Translations under genes and position numbers: made by a program
From: Desulfuromonas sp. TF
GTDB taxonomy: Bacteria > Desulfobacterota > Desulfuromonadia > Desulfuromonadales > ATBO01
NCBI RefSeq assembly: GCF_000472285.1
Contig: NZ_KI421424.1
Coordinates: 24,171 to 88,170, forward strand
Reading direction: 5' to 3'
Length of the DNA: 64,000 nucleotides
Part shown: in pieces, positions 59,891 to 64,000 of the stretch
Numbering within the stretch: the stretch's first letter is position 1
Layout of the letters: each line of letters begins with the position of its first letter
The notes under the pieces: model-generated
What the model was told of the DNA's origin: nothing
What the model saw: only the letters and a program-made list of their open reading frames with translations
The model's database searches: none

Positions 59891-60418
59891 TCAGCGCTTC
59901 AGCAGGGCAGTGACTCGCTCCTGCAACTGCTCCGGTTTGAAGGATTTATTGAGGAAGTCGTCCGCCCCCAGATGGCGCACCTCAGTGACGTCCGTCTCCT
60001 TGCGATAGACGCCGCTCATCGCCAGCAGACGGATATCTTTCAGCGCTTCCTCTGCCCTCACCTCCCGGATCAATTCGTAGCCGTTTTTCCCGGGGAGGTT
60101 CAAATCAAGAATGACCAGATCGGGGTGTTCCCGGCGAATAACCTCAAGGGCCTCCATGCCGTCTGCGGCGGTCAAAAAGGTCAGCGGCAGGGGCTTGAGG
60201 ACATCGAGGATGAGTTCGCGGAAGAATTTGGAATCGTCCACCACCAGAACCCTCGGAGCGGCAGCCGGGGCCGAGGGCAACTCGCCGTCCGCCTCTTCCG
60301 TCAGGGTAATCTGGAAAACCTCGGCGCATTTCGGGCATTTGACCCGGGCCATGTGCTTTGGAGTCCCTTTAGGATCTATCTGATAGCGCGCCCGGCACAC
60401 AGGACACTGGATGATCAT
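59891..60418 (-). CDS. Zinc-ribbon domain fused to a receiver
   Basis: A 175-residue protein. Residues 1-40 are a zinc ribbon (IIQCPVCRARYQIDPKG, VKCPKCAEVFQITL). Residues 55-175 are a receiver (VLVVDDSKFFRE, LVILDLNLPGKNG, LAMSGVY, NKSFKP). The start ATG at 60418 follows GGGGGAG. Unusual combination: zinc ribbons of this MJ0042 type also occur in many delta-proteobacterial surface or motility proteins. Output partner not known. Confidence 0.88.
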   Translation of the reverse strand: MIIQCPVCRARYQIDPKGTPKHMARVKCPKCAEVFQITLTEEADGELPSAPAAAPRVLVVDDSKFFRELILDVLKPLPLTFLTAADGMEALEVIRREHPDLVILDLNLPGKNGYELIREVRAEEALKDIRLLAMSGVYRKETDVTEVRHLGADDFLNKSFKPEQLQERVTALLKR

Positions 60419-60490
60419 AACTCCCCCGTTTATTGACCGGCCGACGACGAAGGGAAAATGTCCCTTCTTCGTCAGATTCAAGCTCCATCT

Positions 60491-61246
60491 TCAATTCAAA
60501 AGTTTCAGATAATCAACGGCCAGGTGACCCTGTTCGGAGTCGGGAGCCAAGCGGATAACTTCCTTCAAGGAAGTGATGGCTTTCCCCGTTTCTCCTGACT
60601 TCATGTAGGCAAGGGCCAGCCTGTAGTGAGCCGCGCTATAATCGGGAGCCACAGAGAGAGCCTGGCGGAAAGCTTCGATAGCCGAATCGGTTTTATCGAG
60701 GGCATAATAGGCTTCCCCCAGGCGCAAATGAGCCGGAGGATATCGGAGGTTGTGAGCGAGTGCTTCCTTGCAGGCCGTCACCGCCGCCAGATATTCCCCT
60801 TTCTGCAGATAGGCATATCCCAGTCCCGTCAATGCCACCTCGACTCTGGTAAAGGTCAGATCGGAAGAAGCCTTGCGAAAATAGCGGATAGCGTCGTTCC
60901 ACCGTTCCATGTCCAGGTAAAGAACAGCCAGGTTGTTTTCAATCTGGGAATTGTCATGGTCGAGCTTCAGGGCCCGCAGGTAATGCTCTTCCGCCTCCGG
61001 AAAGGCCTTCTTCAAATAGTAGGCCTGAGCGAGAGCCGCCTGGATATGGGCACTTTCCGGCTTGCTCTGAGCGGCCAGGCGAAACTCTTTCAGTGCCAGG
61101 GTGGGATTGTTTTCCTCGAGGTAAGAAATACCCAGGATGTAGTGGGCCTCACCCTGGTCGACTTTTTTCTTCCCACCGCTGCAGCCGGTCAGCAGAGGGG
61201 CGGCCAACAGAAGGATCAGAATACACCAGAGATTATATTTGCCCAC
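60491..61246 (-). CDS. TPR-repeat lipoprotein (PilF/PilW-like)
   Basis: A 251-residue protein. Lipoprotein signal LLLAAPLLTGCSG (Cys22). Then six or so tetratricopeptide repeats (QGEAHYILGISYLEENNPTLALKEF and similar, spaced 34 residues). Resembles the pilus assembly factor PilF but lacks specific support. In one run with the downstream zinc-ribbon receiver (72-base gap). Confidence 0.85.
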   Translation of the reverse strand: MGKYNLWCILILLLAAPLLTGCSGGKKKVDQGEAHYILGISYLEENNPTLALKEFRLAAQSKPESAHIQAALAQAYYLKKAFPEAEEHYLRALKLDHDNSQIENNLAVLYLDMERWNDAIRYFRKASSDLTFTRVEVALTGLGYAYLQKGEYLAAVTACKEALAHNLRYPPAHLRLGEAYYALDKTDSAIEAFRQALSVAPDYSAAHYRLALAYMKSGETGKAITSLKEVIRLAPDSEQGHLAVDYLKLLN

Positions 61247-61256
61247 ACAGTTCTCC

Positions 61257-61934
61257 TCAGAAGGACGCTAGAAATCGTCCTAGATTTTTAAGCAGGATTT
61301 TCCGCCGCATTTCTATTTCTTCGGGAGAAGGCTTGCGTCTTCGCAGAACCGCCGCCCGTCGGACTTCCAAGTCCTTTTCCAACTCGCCGATTTCCTCGGC
61401 CTGCTCGACTACTTCGGCCTGCTCGACTACCTCTGCTTGCTCAACTAATTCGACTACTTCGGTCTGTTCAACTACTTCGGCCTGTTCGGGCACCACTGCC
61501 GGTGCTTTTTCCGGCGGGGCCGCTTGCAGCCGTTTCCCCGGGACGGCAGCGGCTGCAACACCCCTTTTCAGTGGAAGAGAGTTCCAGAGCGAGTCCTGCT
61601 CCTCAGGGCCAAGGAGCTGGATATCGAGATCCCCCATGATAAAACCCATTGACTCGGCAAAATGAATTCCCTCATCAAGAACCCTGCCCGCCTCCTGTTT
61701 CGTAATTTTTTCCCGGTCAGGGACGTAAAAAGCCAGAAGTCGACTGGCGTGCAGGTGAAAAACGATGGAGATGCCGAATCCATCTTTGACGGCGAAGAGG
61801 CAGAGGTAGGCGGTCGCCTGCTGGGAGGGAAGTCCGGGGAGTGCGACCTGTATATCACTCAGAGATCGATGCAGTCGCCGGATGTTCGCGGTCGGGACAT
61901 CCAGTCTGTCCATCTTCTTTCGCCAGTGGAACAT
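61257..61934 (-). CDS. Protein with internal EVVEQA repeats, unknown function
   Basis: A 225-residue protein starting MFHWRKKMDRLDVPT (ATG 61934, with GGGAGG upstream). Residues 1-120 are a folded domain (LHRSLSDIQVALPG, FAVKDGFGISIVFHLHASRL), which may be PilZ-adjacent but was not recognised. Residues about 150-190 hold a six-residue repeat, EVVEQA or variants, five to six units, encoded by 18-bp tandem repeats. The end is basic and helical (RRRKPSPEEIEMRRKIL). Likely varies in length between strains. Confidence 0.75.
   Translation of the reverse strand: MFHWRKKMDRLDVPTANIRRLHRSLSDIQVALPGLPSQQATAYLCLFAVKDGFGISIVFHLHASRLLAFYVPDREKITKQEAGRVLDEGIHFAESMGFIMGDLDIQLLGPEEQDSLWNSLPLKRGVAAAAVPGKRLQAAPPEKAPAVVPEQAEVVEQTEVVELVEQAEVVEQAEVVEQAEEIGELEKDLEVRRAAVLRRRKPSPEEIEMRRKILLKNLGRFLASF
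61395..61495. repeat. In-frame 18-bp tandem repeats
   Basis: Units read on the top strand as CGACTACTTCGGCCTGCT with small changes, coding for EVVEQA on the bottom strand. Five to six imperfect units. Confidence 0.75.
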
Positions 61935-61953
61935 CGGCAATCCCTCCCGGGCA

Positions 61954-62865
61954 TCACTCCAGCCCGTCAAACTCCGTCAGCAGCTTGAATTTCCGGAACC
62001 GTTCCTCAATTTCACCGTACTCGAGTTTTTTCATGCGCCCGAGACTGAAATCCTCGACGACGAAGGAAGCCATCGCGCTGCCGAAAACAATGGCCTGCCG
62101 CATATTGCTCTCGGAAAGATTCCGGGTCGCGACCAGGTATCCCATGAATCCTCCGGCGAAGGTATCCCCCGCTCCGGTGGGATCGAAAACCGACTCCAGC
62201 GGATAGGCCGGCGCGGAAAAGATGGAATGCTCGGAGAACATGATCACCCCGTACTCGCCTCGCTTGACCACCAGGGTTTTGGGGCCCATGTCCAGAATCA
62301 AGCGTGCGGCCTTGACCAGGTTGGGCTCCTCGGCCAGTTGGCGGGTTTCCCCCTCGTTGATGAGGAGGATATCCACATGCCTGAGGGTTTTCAGCAGAGC
62401 TTCCCTCTTGCCGCCGATCCAGAAGTTCATGGTATCACAGGCGACCAGTTTCGGATTCTTCACCTGGTTCAGGACTTCCAGCTGCAGCTCGGGATCGATA
62501 TTGGCCAGAAACACATACTCGGCTTCGCGGTATCCCTGGGGAAGATCGGGCTGGAATGATTCAAAGACGTTGAGGTGGGTCTCCAGGGTATGCGCTTCAT
62601 TCAGGTCGTAATCGTAGCTCCCCTTCCAGCGGAAGGTCCTCCCCTGCGCGGTCTTGAGACCTTCGAGGTCGATCTTGCGTGAACGGAGGAAATCAAGGTG
62701 TTCGGCTGGGAAATCCTCGCCGACCACCGCCACCATCTTGACGTCCGTGAAAAAACTGGCCGAGGTGGAAAAGTAGGTTCCCGATCCGCCCAGCACCTCC
62801 TCCACCTGTCCGAAGGGGGTTTTCACCGAATCGAAAGCCACCGAACCGACTACCAGAACACTCAT
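61954..62865 (-). CDS. PfkB-family carbohydrate/nucleoside kinase
   Basis: A 303-residue kinase. The ATG at 62865 (MSVLVVGSVAFDSVKTPFG) is used; the upstream ATGs lie outside the conserved start. VLGGSGTYFSTSASFF, ILLINEGETRQL, VKRGEYGVIMF, and the catalytic motif DPTGAGDTFAGGFMGYL. Family members phosphorylate sugars or adenosine. Next to mtnP, an adenosine-kinase role is plausible (inference). Confidence 0.88.
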   Translation of the reverse strand: MSVLVVGSVAFDSVKTPFGQVEEVLGGSGTYFSTSASFFTDVKMVAVVGEDFPAEHLDFLRSRKIDLEGLKTAQGRTFRWKGSYDYDLNEAHTLETHLNVFESFQPDLPQGYREAEYVFLANIDPELQLEVLNQVKNPKLVACDTMNFWIGGKREALLKTLRHVDILLINEGETRQLAEEPNLVKAARLILDMGPKTLVVKRGEYGVIMFSEHSIFSAPAYPLESVFDPTGAGDTFAGGFMGYLVATRNLSESNMRQAIVFGSAMASFVVEDFSLGRMKKLEYGEIEERFRKFKLLTEFDGLE

Positions 62866-62977
62866 GTCATCTTCCGCCTTTTTCATCATAAATCAACGAG
62901 CGACGTGGCACGCTCCCGTATCGCTCAATAAAAACAGATAAATGCCTGAAATGCAAACCCCTTGAGCGGCAGAGAGA

Positions 62978-63844
62978 TTATTTCAGGTATTTGCCCATGA
63001 TCACGTCGAGTTTCTCCCGGGTCGCCTCCGGAATCAACTTCCGGTCGGTCATGATCGCGAACTTGAGCGACTCACCGCAGGTGCAAGTTCTTTCGCTCCC
63101 GAGTTTTCTTACCGCTTCGCGGATGATTTTGCGCGCCGTCGACACGTTCTGCTGGATGATGGCAACAACCGCTTCCACCGAAACGTCGTCATGCTCTTCA
63201 TGCCAGCAGTCATAGTCGGTGGCCAGTGCCAGGGTGCCATAACAGATCTCCGCCTCCCGGGCCAGACGCGCCTCGGAGATGTTGGTCATACCGATCACAT
63301 CGACCCCCCAGCTGCGGTAGATGTTGGACTCGGCCCGGGTGGAGAAATTCGGCCCCTCGATGCAGATGTAGGTCCCGCCCCGGTGGGTCGTCGCGCCCAC
63401 CTCCTCAGCCGCCTGGAAGAGAACCTTCGACACATCGGCGCAGACTGGGTCGGAGAACTGGACATGTCCGACAACCCCATCGCCGAAAAACGTCGAGGAG
63501 CGTTTGCCGACGGTACGGTCGAAAAACTGATCGGGAATGACGATGTGCCCGGGGACGATCTTTTCCTTCATGCTTCCCACGGCGGAAACCGAGATGATTC
63601 TCTCCACCCCCAGTTTCTTCATTCCGTATATATTGGCCCGATACCGTACCTCCGAAGGGAGCAGCCGGTGCCCGCGGCCGTGCCGGGGAAGAAAGACCAT
63701 CGGGGTCCCGTCCAGGTTGCCGGTGATGAACGCATCGGACGGTTCACCGAAAGGGGTGTCGAGGAGGACTTCATTGAGATCGGTGAATCCCTCCATTTCA
63801 TAAAGGCCGCTGCCGCCGATGACGCCGATTACAGGTTGAGACAT
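62978..63844 (-). CDS. mtnP: S-methyl-5'-thioadenosine phosphorylase
   Basis: A 288-residue enzyme that releases adenine from methylthioadenosine, for purine and methionine salvage. The start ATG at 63844 (MSQPVIGVIGGSGLYEMEGF) follows GGAGG. Signatures: GGSGLYEM (phosphate loop), PRHGRGHRLLPSEVRYRANIYGMK, ISVSAVGSMKEKIVPGH, EGPNFSTRAESNIYRSWGVDVIGMTNISEARLAREAE (read in two parts). Residues about 22-47 are encoded again, exactly, at the window end. Confidence 0.95.
   Translation of the reverse strand: MSQPVIGVIGGSGLYEMEGFTDLNEVLLDTPFGEPSDAFITGNLDGTPMVFLPRHGRGHRLLPSEVRYRANIYGMKKLGVERIISVSAVGSMKEKIVPGHIVIPDQFFDRTVGKRSSTFFGDGVVGHVQFSDPVCADVSKVLFQAAEEVGATTHRGGTYICIEGPNFSTRAESNIYRSWGVDVIGMTNISEARLAREAEICYGTLALATDYDCWHEEHDDVSVEAVVAIIQQNVSTARKIIREAVRKLGSERTCTCGESLKFAIMTDRKLIPEATREKLDVIMGKYLK
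63702..63779. repeat. 78-bp direct repeat, copy inside mtnP
   Basis: Identical over 78 bases to 63923-64000, same orientation, 221 bases apart. Starts GGGGTCCCGTCCAGGTTG and ends TTCATTGAGA. Confidence 0.98.
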
Positions 63845-63922
63845 GTAAAAAAACCTCCTCAAAATCAGGTTCAAGGTGCAAAGTTAAAGTTTGCCTTTTT
63901 ACGGTGCCGCCAGCTTTCCCTG

Positions 63923-64000
63923 GGGGTCCCGTCCAGGTTGCCGGTGATGAACGCATCGGACGGTTCACCGAAAGGGGTGTCGAGGAGGACTTCATTGAGA
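63923..64000. repeat. 78-bp direct repeat, copy at window end
   Basis: Exact copy of 63702-63779 that continues to the last base of the window, so its true length is not visible. It lies upstream of mtnP and would code (leftward) for a fragment of the same protein. No ribosome site was seen between it and mtnP other than that of mtnP itself. Confidence 0.98.

Noticed and set aside
63798..63995. 65-codon minus-strand frame at the window end
   Set aside because: It comes from the out-of-frame reading of the duplicated mtnP segment and its spacer; no ribosome site.
1..64000. CRISPR arrays, rRNA genes, prophage or integrase genes
   Set aside because: No regularly spaced repeats of the CRISPR type, no rRNA-like sequence and no recombinase or phage structural motif were found on either strand.

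Overview
The window is a GC-rich, densely packed bacterial chromosome segment. Its content is that of a Gram-negative, respiratory, signal-rich deltaproteobacterium of the Desulfuromonadales/Geobacter type. This is an inference from the gene mix: cbb3 oxidase operon, HypF, Lon, LpxH-like lipid A enzyme, many PAS/Cache histidine kinases, an NtrC-type regulator with a sigma-54 promoter, a GEMM-type riboswitch, and YtxH/DUF948 envelope proteins. No rRNA, CRISPR array, phage module or transposase gene was seen, and no intact tRNA.

Layout. 1-5.3 kb: envelope genes (partial sppA, SpoIIM-like protein, lpxH-like, yihY, ytxH/DUF948 pair, YkgJ-type cysteine-cluster protein). 5.3-11.3 kb: a two-gene M16 peptidase operon (one catalytic and one inactive subunit) bracketed by two copies of a dispersed repeat, then lon. 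11.5-15.6 kb: pfkA, then a small locus made of a nucleotidyltransferase-like protein, a GEMM-like riboswitch with its own terminator, an 83-residue secreted-peptide candidate and a PqqD-HprK kinase fusion. This is the best candidate here for an undescribed system. 15.6-25.7 kb: a MITE-like palindromic element, three sensor kinases, a receiver protein, eutBC without its usual partners, and an isolated mraZ with four phased operator boxes. 25.7-37 kb: an XPD-like Fe-S helicase with a RecB/Cas4-type nuclease domain translationally coupled to hypF, an SLC13 anion transporter with a clear sigma-54 promoter, and the NtrC-type regulator and Cache-type kinase that probably control it. 37.3-38.3 kb: polyprenyl diphosphate synthase.

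38.6-47.2 kb is one long rightward respiratory operon: ccoN, a ccoO carrying an extra cytochrome c domain, ccoQ, a mono-haem ccoP, ccoG, ccoH, ccoI, ccoS, a YtkA/FixH-like protein and a SafE/DsbD-like membrane protein. It encodes both the cbb3 oxidase and its copper and assembly machinery. 47.3-50.8 kb is leftward: LysR regulator, fetB/fetA-type exporter and family-4 uracil-DNA glycosylase.

50.9-64 kb: a phospholipase C-like protein, then a mostly leftward series of housekeeping and signalling genes (coaBC, MBL hydrolase, YhaM-like exonuclease, FAD oxidoreductase, receiver-kinase, universal stress protein, receivers, purine nucleoside phosphorylase, TPR lipoprotein, PfkB-family kinase, mtnP). 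Purine and methylthioadenosine salvage genes sit in the same run. The last 78 bases of the window exactly repeat an internal part of mtnP, which is either a local duplication or an assembly artefact. Coordinates were read by eye from the sequence. Family names come from motif recognition, not from searches.
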